Positions 1 through 8,918 of a stretch of DNA of 50,862 nt are shown piece after piece (positions within the stretch are counted from its first letter, which is position 1; each line of letters begins with the position of its first letter). The DNA is from Candidatus Aegiribacteria sp. (GTDB taxonomy: Bacteria > Fermentibacterota > Fermentibacteria > Fermentibacterales > JCC-6). The DNA lies in NCBI GenBank assembly GCA_013138965.1, contig WTBT01000015.1, forward strand, positions 1 to 50,862. The letters run 5' to 3'. The position numbers and the translations under genes are program-made. The notes below the pieces were generated by a model. The model had not been told where the DNA came from and did no database searches. It saw only the letters and a program-made list of their open reading frames with translations.

Positions 1-575
1 CGGCGGACATTGCTAGTAAGCAGGCGTGGTACCTCCACAATGATAAGCTATTGTTCCAGATTGGACAGCCGGGTATTCCGCTTATTAAGCGCCAATCTAC
101 CGGGGAGGAGCAACAGTTGTATCTGACTCCGGGGGACACTACCGGGGAGTTTGATACTCTTGGGTTTGAAATTGTGCAACGGTCTATGAGTGTTGTTGAC
201 CCCACCACTAGGGAGCGTCTGGTAACGCACTTCACAACGAAGGTTTTACCGCAAGCGTTTATGGCATTGCAGGTAGCCACGCAGGCGGGGCAGCAGTTTA
301 ATGTGTCAACATACCTGATGAATGTGGCTGAGGATTTGGGCATATCTGCTATTGTCGATAGTATTTGGGAGGACCCTGGATTCCGCACCCGTATGCAGTG
401 GCACCAGGATATGCTTGGGGGTGCGCCGGATAAAATGAGCGGGGCTATGAATACTCAGAACGATGGGTTTCCCGTGGGCGGGTCAAGTACGGGCACACCC
501 ACGGAACAATTTAACCAGAATGCCCAGGCAACAGCAGCTTTGGGACAGCAGACTTTGAACACTGGAGGAGCATGA
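1..575 (+). CDS. Portal protein, C-terminal part (gene begins at 49496 across the circular join)
   Basis: This is the end of the portal gene whose start lies at 49496. Position 1 is the second base of a codon and the frame continues exactly from the copy at 50736. The joined protein is about 604 residues, the right size for a podovirus-type head-tail connector, the dodecameric ring through which DNA enters and leaves the capsid. The part here ends in a Gln/Gly/Thr/Asn-rich tail. The stop overlaps the next gene in an ATGATG context, suggesting translational coupling. Family assignment rests on size, position between terminase and scaffold, and overall look; I cannot run a profile search. Confidence 0.8.
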   Translation, partial: ADIASKQAWYLHNDKLLFQIGQPGIPLIKRQSTGEEQQLYLTPGDTTGEFDTLGFEIVQRSMSVVDPTTRERLVTHFTTKVLPQAFMALQVATQAGQQFNVSTYLMNVAEDLGISAIVDSIWEDPGFRTRMQWHQDMLGGAPDKMSGAMNTQNDGFPVGGSSTGTPTEQFNQNAQATAALGQQTLNTGGA

Positions 576-787
576 TGGCGAGTGTAGTGATGCCAAAATA
601 CTATGCTGATGAGGACGCACGCACTATTACCAGGACTATGGAAATATTGCAGGACTCCAAGCGTAAGAAAGCAGCCCTTATTGAGCTCAAAAAGCAGGCA
701 AAAGCCGCTAATGCCGCAGCCTCCCGTGCAGAAGCTATAGCGAGTATGAAAGTGAAACTTGACGACACCTTCAGAGGGGGTAAGTAA
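572..787 (+). CDS. Small lysine/alanine-rich virion-operon protein, unknown function
   Basis: 71 residues, starting in the portal stop codon (ATGATG, with GGAGGA just upstream; the second ATG at 575 is an alternative start). It has a basic, Ala/Lys-rich helical middle (around residues 30-60) that could form a coiled coil. It sits between portal and scaffold, a place where many podoviruses keep small head-assembly proteins. I do not recognise the family. Confidence 0.7.
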   Translation: MMASVVMPKYYADEDARTITRTMEILQDSKRKKAALIELKKQAKAANAAASRAEAIASMKVKLDDTFRGGK

Positions 788-1026
788 TGGCACTGTTTGG
801 AAAACCGAGGAAAATAGCAGTAGGTAAGGCCAGGGATAGGTCAGAAGCGACTAAAGTAAAACGCAGGTTGCAGAAGAAGTACCCGCAGATGTATGACAAG
901 AATGGTAATCTTAAAGAGGCATACACAGGCCGTAAGTTTTCTGCCGCCGAGAAAGCCCTGAGAAAGGCAGGCATATCGTCTGATGAGATGCCAACAGATG
1001 TTGAACGACGCAATAGGGGAAAGTAA
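787..1026 (+). CDS. Small basic protein, unknown function
   Basis: 79 residues, highly basic (many Lys and Arg), start one base after the previous stop and stop overlapping the next start. The composition suggests nucleic-acid contact, but no motif is recognisable. Tight packing between portal and scaffold genes implies a head-assembly or packaging role; that is inference from context only. Confidence 0.65.
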   Translation: MALFGKPRKIAVGKARDRSEATKVKRRLQKKYPQMYDKNGNLKEAYTGRKFSAAEKALRKAGISSDEMPTDVERRNRGK

Positions 1027-1370
1027 TGCCCACTTATTCTTATAAGTGTCACCAGTGTAGCCATAAAGAGGACATCACAAAGTGTATGGGGCTGTCCGAT
1101 GACGTGGAGGTTTGTGATACGTGTGGGGGTGTTCTGCACCGGGACTACGCTAGTGAGGCGGTTCAAACACACGGTGCGCGTTACAACCATGAGATACACT
1201 CCGACGCTCTGGCCGTAACTGATGACCAACGGGGGGAGCACCAGCGACTGTATCCAGATGTCCCCCTGGACAGGGAGAATAGGCCGGTGCTAGGGAGCTT
1301 TGGGCAGCACGAACAATACATGGAAAGTCGCGGTGTCGTACACGGCGGCGGACGCAAACAAATAATCTAA
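1026..1370 (+). CDS. FmdB-like zinc-ribbon protein
   Basis: 114 residues. The N-terminus opens with the MPTYSYKC pattern of FmdB-type zinc ribbons, with Cys pairs CxxC at about residues 8-11 and 30-33 that would hold one zinc. The C-terminal 60 residues are polar, rich in His, Asp and Arg, and unlike FmdB. Phages often carry such a protein next to the portal or scaffold; its job there is not known. The family call for the N-terminus is fairly firm, the role is open. Confidence 0.7.
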   Translation: MPTYSYKCHQCSHKEDITKCMGLSDDVEVCDTCGGVLHRDYASEAVQTHGARYNHEIHSDALAVTDDQRGEHQRLYPDVPLDRENRPVLGSFGQHEQYMESRGVVHGGGRKQII

Positions 1371-1382
1371 GGGGAAACACAT

Positions 1383-2441
1383 ATGGACGCACTTATCAAA
1401 AATGAGCCAAATGAGAATGCTGCCGCTGATTTGCAGGCGGAGATAGATAAGATCGATTTTGACGGTGGCAGTGCCTTGGGGGGGATGCCCCCCACGCCTA
1501 CCCCCGATCCTGAGCCGAAGGACCTGGAAGCTGACGGTGAGCCTACCCCCGACCCTGAGCCCGAGCCCGATTCTGAGCCCGAGTCTAAGGATGGGGAAGC
1601 TGATCCCGAACCTACCCAGGACCCGGAGCCCGAGGGCGGGGAAGCCGATAAGCCAGCACTGCTTGATAGTCACTATCGCGCGGCCCTGCGTATGGGCATG
1701 ACCTCAGAGGATGTATCAGAATTATATGATGCTGCTCCTGAGGTCGCACAGAAGGCACTTGCCAAGTGTTTTGAGATGGTGAATGCGTCCTCGCGGCAAC
1801 TTGGCGAACTTGGACGAGTTGCACAGAGAGCTCAAGCGCCGGAACCCGCCCCCGCACCTACTCCAGTACAGCCGGATGCTAGTATCGACACCTTGATCGG
1901 TAAGGTGCGGGAGCATTATGGGGCCGATGATCCGATGACGGACGTGTTATCGATGTTGCTACGGGACCGGCAACCCGCGCCGCAGGCACAGCCAGAGCCA
2001 GTGGCTCAGCGATCTGTGGATGAGGAGATTGCCGCCAGACAGCAGATAGGGACCTTCTTTGCTGCAGAGGATATGACCGCATACGATGATCTGTATGGGG
2101 CCAACGATTCTGTGCTAGGTGACTGGTCCCATCTGACACCTGGGCAGCGGGAAAATCGCAAGGAGGTGTGTAATCGCGCTCAGATGCTGCTATATGGTGC
2201 TACGGCTGCCGGTATGGAGATGGGTACTGCAGAAGCACTTGAGCGGGCGCATTTGGAAGTATCCGCCCCTATGGCGGAACAGATTGTAAGGAGTCGTTTG
2301 ATTAAATCCGTGAAACAGCGCGAGCGGGGTGTTACGCTTGAGCCGAACGGAAGCAACCCCCCGGCGCAGTCTGGGGGTAAGTACGACAAAACAGAAGCAG
2401 TAGAATCCCTGGCTGCCGAAATGCGTAAAGTATTCGGGTAG
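1383..2441 (+). CDS. Probable capsid scaffolding protein
   Basis: 352 residues directly upstream of the capsid gene. Residues about 36-90 are an extremely acidic, proline-rich stretch with repeated Pro-Asp-Pro-Glu-Pro units. A helical, Gln/Ala-rich region follows, with a basic C-terminal portion (about 290-330) and a short helical end. An acidic front and a basic, helical C-terminus that contacts the coat protein is the usual plan of phage scaffolds, which are lost on maturation. Ribosome site AAGGGGAA precedes the start. The call is from composition and gene order. Confidence 0.75.
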   Translation: MDALIKNEPNENAAADLQAEIDKIDFDGGSALGGMPPTPTPDPEPKDLEADGEPTPDPEPEPDSEPESKDGEADPEPTQDPEPEGGEADKPALLDSHYRAALRMGMTSEDVSELYDAAPEVAQKALAKCFEMVNASSRQLGELGRVAQRAQAPEPAPAPTPVQPDASIDTLIGKVREHYGADDPMTDVLSMLLRDRQPAPQAQPEPVAQRSVDEEIAARQQIGTFFAAEDMTAYDDLYGANDSVLGDWSHLTPGQRENRKEVCNRAQMLLYGATAAGMEMGTAEALERAHLEVSAPMAEQIVRSRLIKSVKQRERGVTLEPNGSNPPAQSGGKYDKTEAVESLAAEMRKVFG

Positions 2442-2455
2442 CCTTATAGGAGACC

Positions 2456-3562
2456 ATGATGTACACTTATGACCAACTTGGCGGACTTGCCGCATTTGTA
2501 CACACTAAGTACCCCCGTAACAAACTTACGGTTACGTGGGACGACCACAACTACGAAGGGGCCCGGATTTTCAATGAGGAATCCATCAAAATGCAGGGCG
2601 GGACCACTATTACTGGGTCAGCCGTGCTCAGCCCCACAGGTAATGCCCGCTATGTCGGGTATTATGAAGTTGATGAGCTTTCTCAGGGTGAGACGGCCCA
2701 CGCGTTTACTATGCCGTGGGCCCGTGTAACTACGAACTGGTCTTGGGATGAGTTTGAGATCCTGCAGAGTAAGTCGAATCCTGAGGGCTTCATCAATCTG
2801 GCCCAGGAAAAAGAGATGCAGGCCATGTGGGACCTTGCTAACCTGTTTGAGACCGCCTTCTGGAATCCGCCCACAAGCAATTCGGATGATAAGTTCCCCC
2901 GGGGCCTGCCGTACTTTGTTCGGATGTTGGATGCCGATTCCACCACTGGTGGTTTTGAGGGCAAGACCATCCGGTTCCGTGACGGTACTACCGGCACCGA
3001 GTGTATGGGTATTGATGCTGATACCCACTCCACCTGGAGAAACTGGGCCGATGTCTATACTGCAGTAGACAATGAATTTGTTGCAAAAATGCGTAAGGCT
3101 TTCAACCGGGCAAAATTCCGTGCCCCTCTTGGTGCCAAACAGTTTGAGGTGCGCAAAGCTGCCAAGCGGCGTATCTATACAGGGTTCACGGCCAAGGAAA
3201 CCATGTTTGAGTATCTGGACGCAAAGGATGATGTCCACACCACGAAGGACGCCTTTGGGCGCATGGTTGTCACAGATGGTACGGACATGCTGATTAACGG
3301 GCATGATGTGGTATCTATCGATGCCCTGGAGGGCGCTACGGATATTGCTACGGGTAGCACTACAGACCCGTGGTACGTGGTTGACTTCGCCCACTTTACT
3401 CCAGTGTGTTACTCGGGGTATTGGATGGAGCTTCGCGGTCCTGTTCATGGTGGAACGAAGCAGCACACCGTTTGGACCATGTATAAGGATGGCGCCCATA
3501 ACATCTGGTGCGACAGTCCGAGAAGTGCTGGCTTCGTAATTCACAAAGCGATCACGTCCTAA
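2456..3562 (+). CDS. Major capsid protein
   Basis: 368 residues with mixed alpha/beta composition, placed right after the scaffold and followed by decoration-like genes. That is the position and size expected for an HK97-fold coat protein. It starts ATGATG after AGGAGA; the second ATG (2459) has the better spacing. The sequence has a basic patch (residues about 210-245, rich in Lys and Arg) and a conserved-looking aromatic C-terminal region. I cannot show the fold without a profile or structure comparison, but context makes the call likely. Confidence 0.82.
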   Translation: MMYTYDQLGGLAAFVHTKYPRNKLTVTWDDHNYEGARIFNEESIKMQGGTTITGSAVLSPTGNARYVGYYEVDELSQGETAHAFTMPWARVTTNWSWDEFEILQSKSNPEGFINLAQEKEMQAMWDLANLFETAFWNPPTSNSDDKFPRGLPYFVRMLDADSTTGGFEGKTIRFRDGTTGTECMGIDADTHSTWRNWADVYTAVDNEFVAKMRKAFNRAKFRAPLGAKQFEVRKAAKRRIYTGFTAKETMFEYLDAKDDVHTTKDAFGRMVVTDGTDMLINGHDVVSIDALEGATDIATGSTTDPWYVVDFAHFTPVCYSGYWMELRGPVHGGTKQHTVWTMYKDGAHNIWCDSPRSAGFVIHKAITS

Positions 3563-3582
3563 GAAGATGAGGAGATAGTATT

Positions 3583-4416
3583 ATGAGTTTGGCTGTACGA
3601 TACAATACTGCTGGTACTGCTGGGCAGCCTTCCCCGAATATCTGGGGGGACTGTCCTGTTGAGAAATCGCTTATTGCCCCCGATGAGTTGACGTATTTGT
3701 ATGATACGTTCCTCAATAACTTTACGGCCAACGAGGTCATCCTCGGCAACTGGCTGGTCGTTGGGACGAACCCGGACACTGCTATTGTCACTGATGAGGC
3801 TGATGGCGTTATCAACATCAGCGGTAGCGCTGCCGGAGACGATGAGGCATACCTCTGCTCCAACATGCTATGCAATGAGGTCATCAAGAAAGGTAGCAAT
3901 AAGCGGCTGTGGTTTGAGGCCAGCATTAAGCTGGACGACGCCGATGCCGATGTGTCGATTATCTGTGGTCTTGGTGAGTCCGCACTGATGGCGGCAGAGG
4001 CCATTGCAGATGACCCAACCAGCTACCCGACTTCGGCCCTGGCTGACTACGACTTTATCGGCTTTATGGCCGGTACTGACGGCACTAACATGGGCGGTTT
4101 TGATTCCGTGTACCACCAGGACGGTGACAGTGGAACCGTGACTATCGTTAAGGCTGATTGCCTGGCGAACAGTAGCACCGACAATGACGACACCTATATC
4201 AAGCTGGGCTTTAAGTTTGACGGCAAGCAGACTGTTACGTTCTATGTAAACGGTACTGCTAACGGGACCACGTTGGATATTGACGACCTCACTGGCGATA
4301 AGTTGGACGATGCCCTCGGTATCATCATCGGCATCAAGGATGACGTTGGTGGCGCTGATGATCTCAAAATTGATTGGGTTCGGTTTGCCTGCGACAAGGT
4401 CGCTTCCGGGAGGTAA
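3583..4416 (+). CDS. Putative capsid decoration / jelly-roll structural protein
   Basis: 277 residues, Asp/Gly/Thr-rich and predicted mostly beta. The region around 109-130 (LWFEASIKL) and 145-160 (DYDFIGFM) matches in order the corresponding parts of the next gene (FWFEARIKS, DLDYVGFH), so the two are paralogues. The pattern resembles concanavalin/LamG-like sandwiches used as head decorations or surface-binding modules. The stop is followed at once by the next gene, whose ribosome site overlaps this stop. Confidence 0.65.
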   Translation: MSLAVRYNTAGTAGQPSPNIWGDCPVEKSLIAPDELTYLYDTFLNNFTANEVILGNWLVVGTNPDTAIVTDEADGVINISGSAAGDDEAYLCSNMLCNEVIKKGSNKRLWFEASIKLDDADADVSIICGLGESALMAAEAIADDPTSYPTSALADYDFIGFMAGTDGTNMGGFDSVYHQDGDSGTVTIVKADCLANSSTDNDDTYIKLGFKFDGKQTVTFYVNGTANGTTLDIDDLTGDKLDDALGIIIGIKDDVGGADDLKIDWVRFACDKVASGR

Positions 4417-4418
4417 TC

Positions 4419-5510
4419 ATGGCGTATCAGTATAAAGAACTTGAGGACATGGAGACTATTGCTGCTCCTGCGGGGGTGGCAACTCCGCGTACCCAGCACG
4501 CTACCCTGGATGGCATAACGTGGGCATATGGTACTACGAAGCCAATTGATACGGCTGCGGACTATGCGCCGGGGTGTGACTTTACCGATGTTGGTAGCGG
4601 AGCCCGCTACATCAACGAGGGCACTGCTGCCAGTGCTGACTTTAACCAGGTTGTGACTGTTGAGAATATCGACTCTGTTGTGTCTGCTGCAGAAGTGGTA
4701 GCCCACATCGAGGCTACTGAATTGGCTGGTACTGCTGCTGGTCGCGGGCCAAGCCCACTTATCTGGGATGGCTGCCCATGGCTACAGTTCCAAATGGGGT
4801 CGGACGATGGGTTGACGTATTTCAACGACTTCCACGACGGCAACTATGTGCTTGCGGCCAACCAGACTGTCACTGATCTAGGGCAGGGTGTCAGTGGTTT
4901 TTCCGCTGCTACAGGTGGTAGTACCATCTCAATGAATGCCGATGAGCCAGTAGGGGCGCTGACTCTGAACAGCACAACGGACAACGAGGACGCGGGTATC
5001 TGCATTCTCGGCGGTCTTAATACTGCTGGCCAGGTCAAACTTGTCTCTGGCAAGAAGTTTTGGTTTGAGGCCCGTATCAAGAGTCTCAACATTACGGACG
5101 CCAAGTTTGGCATCTTTTGCGGCTTCGCAGAGGAGGGTGTTAATGCCACTACGGCACTTATCAGTAATGCCGATGCACTTAACGACCTCGATTATGTGGG
5201 GTTCCACAAACTTGCGGCTGACGGTGATAAGCTCGATACCGTACACCGTAAAAACTCAGGTGCTGCTGTTACAGTGAAGGCCGATGCGGTGACGCTGGTG
5301 GCCAACACATATAAGAAGATCGGTATTTACTGCGATGGGACCACCATCACGTTTTATGCGGATGGTGTGGCCCTAGCTGATACGGCACTCCTTGCAACAG
5401 CGACAGTACCTACTGGTGAGGAAATGGCGTTCTACTTTGTTGCTATGAACGCACATGGGGATGCGGCTGAGTCTACTATTGATTGGGCACGCATTGCTGT
5501 AGAACTGTAA
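4419..5510 (+). CDS. Capsid decoration protein fused to a LamG-like domain
   Basis: 363 residues from the ATG at 4419, chosen because GGGAGG lies just upstream; an earlier in-frame start at 4374 would overlap the preceding gene by 43 bases. The N-terminal ~95 residues look like a small phage head-decoration domain (an 'NEGT..SADFN' type ending). A short linker leads to a ~250-residue beta-rich domain paralogous to the previous protein. The fusion suggests a decoration protein that displays a carbohydrate- or surface-binding module on the head. Binding is inferred, not shown. Confidence 0.65.
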   Translation: MAYQYKELEDMETIAAPAGVATPRTQHATLDGITWAYGTTKPIDTAADYAPGCDFTDVGSGARYINEGTAASADFNQVVTVENIDSVVSAAEVVAHIEATELAGTAAGRGPSPLIWDGCPWLQFQMGSDDGLTYFNDFHDGNYVLAANQTVTDLGQGVSGFSAATGGSTISMNADEPVGALTLNSTTDNEDAGICILGGLNTAGQVKLVSGKKFWFEARIKSLNITDAKFGIFCGFAEEGVNATTALISNADALNDLDYVGFHKLAADGDKLDTVHRKNSGAAVTVKADAVTLVANTYKKIGIYCDGTTITFYADGVALADTALLATATVPTGEEMAFYFVAMNAHGDAAESTIDWARIAVEL

Positions 5511-5549
5511 CGGTGATATACGCCCATAGCATACGCTGCGGGTTTGTTG

Positions 5550-5590
5550 AGCGGGGCCGGGGTTTGTTCCCCTCCCTGGTCCCGCTATTT
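5550..5590 (+). terminator. Likely intrinsic (partial) terminator after the head genes
   Basis: A GC-rich hairpin with outer arms AGCGGG / CCCGCT and inner GGGG / CCCC lies between the decoration and tail genes and is followed by ATTTATTC. The weak U-tract suggests partial termination, which would keep capsid transcripts above tail transcripts. Confidence 0.55.
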
Positions 5591-5619
5591 ATTCTGGGGA
5601 GCATCAGGGGAAAGCTGTT

Positions 5620-5802
5620 ATGAGTATGACAATCGAGCAGGCTGTTGGTAATATTGACGCGGTATTGCGGGAGGTGCGCAATCCCCCGCTAAATCGGGCC
5701 GAGGATGCTATTATGCAGCAGAGCCTGCAGTTTCTATATAAGACTGCCAAGGATGCTCAGGAGCTTGAGCAAAGGGCGAGTATAGTGGAGGAGCCACAAT
5801 AA
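5620..5802 (+). CDS. Small helical protein, unknown function
   Basis: 60 residues, predicted helical, acidic C-terminus. It follows a ribosome site (AGGGGAAAG) and its stop overlaps the next start. Position between head and adaptor genes suggests an accessory assembly factor, but no family is recognised. Confidence 0.65.
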   Translation: MSMTIEQAVGNIDAVLREVRNPPLNRAEDAIMQQSLQFLYKTAKDAQELEQRASIVEEPQ

Positions 5803-7064
5803 TGGCTGAACCAACGAGTGCTTTATCGGTATACGACCTCGTTTTGGAGGTTGCATTAGCCGCAGAAATTGCGTACTACGGGGTAAGTGGCAACGAGGAG
5901 GCTATGGTCCCAACGGATAGATCCGATATGGATCGGTGCCTGAAAGTTGTGAATGATGCAGTGCGGCACTTTGTGGCCCACGGCCCAGCGGAGGGCTGGC
6001 GGTGGCGAAACCGCCTGATGGAGGTTGATCTGGTAGGGGCGTATACGGGCACGGCTGAGTCTGGCTCAGCTACAACTCTTGTGGACACCGGTATTGCGGA
6101 CGAATATGACGATGACTATTTTAACACCTATCTCCTTACCATCACAGCCGGTACGGGCGTTGATGAGTACGCGACGGTCACGGACTTTACGGGATCTACA
6201 GGAACATTCACGTTTGCGTCGCTCTCAGGGGGCTCTACCCCAGACGACACCAGCGACTACCGAATTTGTAGATCTCTTCAAGTTATTGACTCTGACCCAG
6301 CCCGATACCTACTGACCCAGGATTTCCAGGGCCAGCCTACGGGGCAGATAACCTACACGGCTGACCAAAATGCCGTGGATATACGCTGGGTAAACGAATC
6401 ACAAATACGGCGTATGCGTGAGCTTACCGTATATCAGAACGATGCCCCCTTTGTGGCTGCCATCCGGCCCAACGAAACGAGCCGCAGGTGGGAGCTTATT
6501 GTTAATCCCGAACCCACGGGTGAGAACACTATTGTGTTCCCCTACAAGGCATCGTTCAACAAGCTCACGTTGTTGTCTGGTACGGCTTCGGATGGCGCGG
6601 CTGCCGCACTGACTGACTCCACATTGGCGAATCTATACCCGGATGATTACTTCAACGGTGATACTATAAAGATTATCAGCGGTACGGGTAAATATAGTTA
6701 TGCCGCCATTGCTGATTACACAGGGGCAACAGGTGTGTTTGCGGTAGACGATTGGTTAAGTATCGATGGGGGTGCCGCCGGGCCCTGTCCTGCGACAGAT
6801 TCGGCGTATTATGTAGAGACGTCTGAGGTTCATCCCGCCGGTATGCAGTTTGATGATGCTATTCTGTCGTCTTGCCGGGCACACACTGAGCGTGAGTTTG
6901 TCGATGTGGAGCGAGGGTATATGGCCCAGTATATGCAGTCAGACCTGATGGCGGCATACGTGCTGGACGGAAAGAGCGCCCCCCGTAAGATGGGTATCAT
7001 GGGCTCTGGTAGCGGGCGGCGGGATCGATATGTCAACCGGCCAATAGTTAGGTACATACAATGA
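5802..7064 (+). CDS. Head-tail adaptor / tail tubular A-like protein with duplicated beta insert
   Basis: 420 residues. The helical N-terminus (about 1-75) with a bundle ending in WRWRNR, and the helical C-terminus (about 345-400), resemble the adaptor ring that docks under the portal in T7-like phages. Between them lie two related Thr/Gly/Asp-rich beta segments, about 85-170 and 265-345. Both carry a 'YxDDYFN' core and a '(D/A)YTG(S/A)TG' turn, so one is a duplicate of the other. Gene order (head, adaptor, tail tubular protein) supports the role. The exact family needs a profile search. Confidence 0.65.
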   Translation: MAEPTSALSVYDLVLEVALAAEIAYYGVSGNEEAMVPTDRSDMDRCLKVVNDAVRHFVAHGPAEGWRWRNRLMEVDLVGAYTGTAESGSATTLVDTGIADEYDDDYFNTYLLTITAGTGVDEYATVTDFTGSTGTFTFASLSGGSTPDDTSDYRICRSLQVIDSDPARYLLTQDFQGQPTGQITYTADQNAVDIRWVNESQIRRMRELTVYQNDAPFVAAIRPNETSRRWELIVNPEPTGENTIVFPYKASFNKLTLLSGTASDGAAAALTDSTLANLYPDDYFNGDTIKIISGTGKYSYAAIADYTGATGVFAVDDWLSIDGGAAGPCPATDSAYYVETSEVHPAGMQFDDAILSSCRAHTEREFVDVERGYMAQYMQSDLMAAYVLDGKSAPRKMGIMGSGSGRRDRYVNRPIVRYIQ

Positions 7065-7294
7065 CAATGTCACTACACTTTCCGTTTAAGGGGCTGCATA
7101 AAGGCGGTCCCGCAGGGGCGCAGCCTGAACAGACTAGCCCCCAGTTGCAGAATGTTCGGCCATATTGGCAGGGCCGGTTACGCGGGGGCCAGCGGCCGGG
7201 CACGGCAAAGTGGGGTGGTGGCGATCAGATAGGCGGTGCTGAGCAACCAGTAGTTGTTATTTGTTCCGTGAGCGCTATGGAAAGTGCTAGCTGA
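7061..7294 (+). CDS. N-terminal fragment of a tail tubular-type protein
   Basis: 77 residues. It contains a run NVRPYWQGRLRGGQRPG (about residues 31-47), typical of the start of much longer phage tail proteins that continue into a beta-propeller-like body. The ORF stops early with TGA at 7292-7294, which overlaps the next start. The expected continuation appears to begin at 9620, in the same reading frame class. I read this as the separated first segment of one tail protein, interrupted by 7294-9619. Confidence 0.55.
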   Translation: MTMSLHFPFKGLHKGGPAGAQPEQTSPQLQNVRPYWQGRLRGGQRPGTAKWGGGDQIGGAEQPVVVICSVSAMESAS

Positions 7295-8523
7295 TGGCTA
7301 CGATTATTGAAATAACCGACGACAACTATATAACTTCTAACGTCCCACAGTTAGCTACACGACCTGATAGGGGTTCTTCTTTTACGCACAGCACCCCCTA
7401 CACGATAGCGACAATTGGACTTTGGATGATAAGGGGGGGACAGCCGGGTACTATTACAATGCACCTATATGCGGCTGATGCAAACCACGCACCAACAGGC
7501 GGTTCTTTGGGGTCAGCTACTTATGATGGGGACTCGTTACAAGTAAACCCCAACTGGACTTGGACAGAGTTTTCTTTTTCTGATATAGCCATTCCCACCG
7601 GTGTCGAGCATTGTTATGTTATTACTGTTAGTAATGGTAACTACATAACTGATTATATTAGCATAAAAAAACCTTCCGGATCGCATGGCGGGTATCAGGC
7701 TGGCCGTGAGATTTACTCCCAAAGTGGCACGTGGTACTATACCGGACATGGCCTGATTTACCGAATTGAGGGCACAGAAACTGGCCACGCTAAAGCCACG
7801 AACCCAACTCCAGCAGATACAGATACAGAAGTGGATTGGGCTACCCCCACACTTTCCTGGTCCGGCAACGGCGACACCTATGATGTACGGGGTGGGGCTG
7901 CTGGAAATTTTGTACTCCTTACGTCTGGTATTTCAGGCACCTCTTATACTCTCAGTGCGGCGGAGAGACTATTATGCAAGGGCGGAGTAGTTTCTTGGCG
8001 GGTCGATTCTACCGTGGGTGCTGAGACACTTACCGGGGACACTTGGACATTTGACCCACGTCCCGGCCAAGTGTCGAACCCAACCCCGGCGGATGTAGCT
8101 ACAGATCAGGCCCTGACAATAATTTTTTCGTGGGATGCTGCCGCTAATGCGGACACATACCATATCCACGGGACCGCAGGTGCCATAAACACATTCTCTG
8201 CAGAGGATCTCGTGACACTAACATGGCTGTTGGGCTATGGTACAATATCCCACTCCGACAATGTTACTTGGCAGGTTGATGCTACCAACTATTACGGAAC
8301 AACAGACGGCCCTAGCTGGTCCTTTGATGCCCTGGACCTACAGTATCTAGTGTCGTCCTGGGAGGCAATACCAGTATCCGAGGGGGGCAGTGGTAGTGGG
8401 TTAGGCCCCCTGACGGGGGGGGCTGTTGGGGTTGACTTTAGGTGGACGGGGATAAATAACATGGTGGTGACAAAGAGAATAGTCGCGGCTGCGGCGTCGG
8501 CAATTTGGTATGAGGGATTCTAA
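7294..8523 (+). CDS. Tail-associated adhesin-like protein with Ig/Fn3-like repeats
   Basis: 409 residues in three parts. Residues ~1-165 form a beta sandwich-like domain paralogous to the gene at 8918 (shared order of IGLWMIRGGQPGT / VDLLCYRNGDPGT). Residues ~168-260 and ~262-350 are two similar Fn3/Ig-type repeats, each opening NPTPAD. The final ~60 residues end in VVTKRIVAAAASAIWYE, which matches the end of 8918-9619 (VVTKTRVIAIGNNALYYE). No catalytic motif is visible. Likely role: cell-surface binding at the tail; inferred. Confidence 0.6.
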   Translation: MATIIEITDDNYITSNVPQLATRPDRGSSFTHSTPYTIATIGLWMIRGGQPGTITMHLYAADANHAPTGGSLGSATYDGDSLQVNPNWTWTEFSFSDIAIPTGVEHCYVITVSNGNYITDYISIKKPSGSHGGYQAGREIYSQSGTWYYTGHGLIYRIEGTETGHAKATNPTPADTDTEVDWATPTLSWSGNGDTYDVRGGAAGNFVLLTSGISGTSYTLSAAERLLCKGGVVSWRVDSTVGAETLTGDTWTFDPRPGQVSNPTPADVATDQALTIIFSWDAAANADTYHIHGTAGAINTFSAEDLVTLTWLLGYGTISHSDNVTWQVDATNYYGTTDGPSWSFDALDLQYLVSSWEAIPVSEGGSGSGLGPLTGGAVGVDFRWTGINNMVVTKRIVAAAASAIWYEGF

Positions 8524-8918
8524 TGGGAAGTGCAAGTGACTACACTGAAAACAAAGTACTGGAACTAATCGTTGGCAAAACTGCATTTGCTACACCGACG
8601 TGTTACGCAGCCCTGTCTACAGCCGACCCCACCGACGACGCATCTGGTCTAGCTGAGCCGAGTGGCAATGGTTATGCCCGTGTGTCAACAGCCGGGGGCG
8701 ATTGGGAAGCGGCAGCGTCTGGGGCAATCCAGAATGCCAATGCTATTACATTCCCGGAGGCGTCTGGGTCGTGGGGGACGGTGACACACTTTGCCCTGTT
8801 CGACGCATCGACTGCTGGTAACATGTTAGCACATGGGGCGCTTGGGTCTAGCGAGGCAGTAACATCCGGTGAGACACCGAGGTTCGCTGCTGGTGCCTTA
8901 GGTGGGACTTGTACCTAA
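8523..8918 (+). CDS. Gp80-like phage tail fibre protein
   Basis: 131 residues. It follows the pattern of small phage tail-fibre proteins: 'YxENKVLELIVG' at the start, 'YAALSTADPTDDASG' (around 28-42), 'GYARVS' near 55, and 'WGTVTHFALFDASTAGNMLAHG' split across about 85-106. These landmarks are those of the Gp80/DUF family found in tails. Start overlaps the previous stop and the stop overlaps the next ATG (TAATG). Confidence 0.65.
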   Translation: MGSASDYTENKVLELIVGKTAFATPTCYAALSTADPTDDASGLAEPSGNGYARVSTAGGDWEAAASGAIQNANAITFPEASGSWGTVTHFALFDASTAGNMLAHGALGSSEAVTSGETPRFAAGALGGTCT

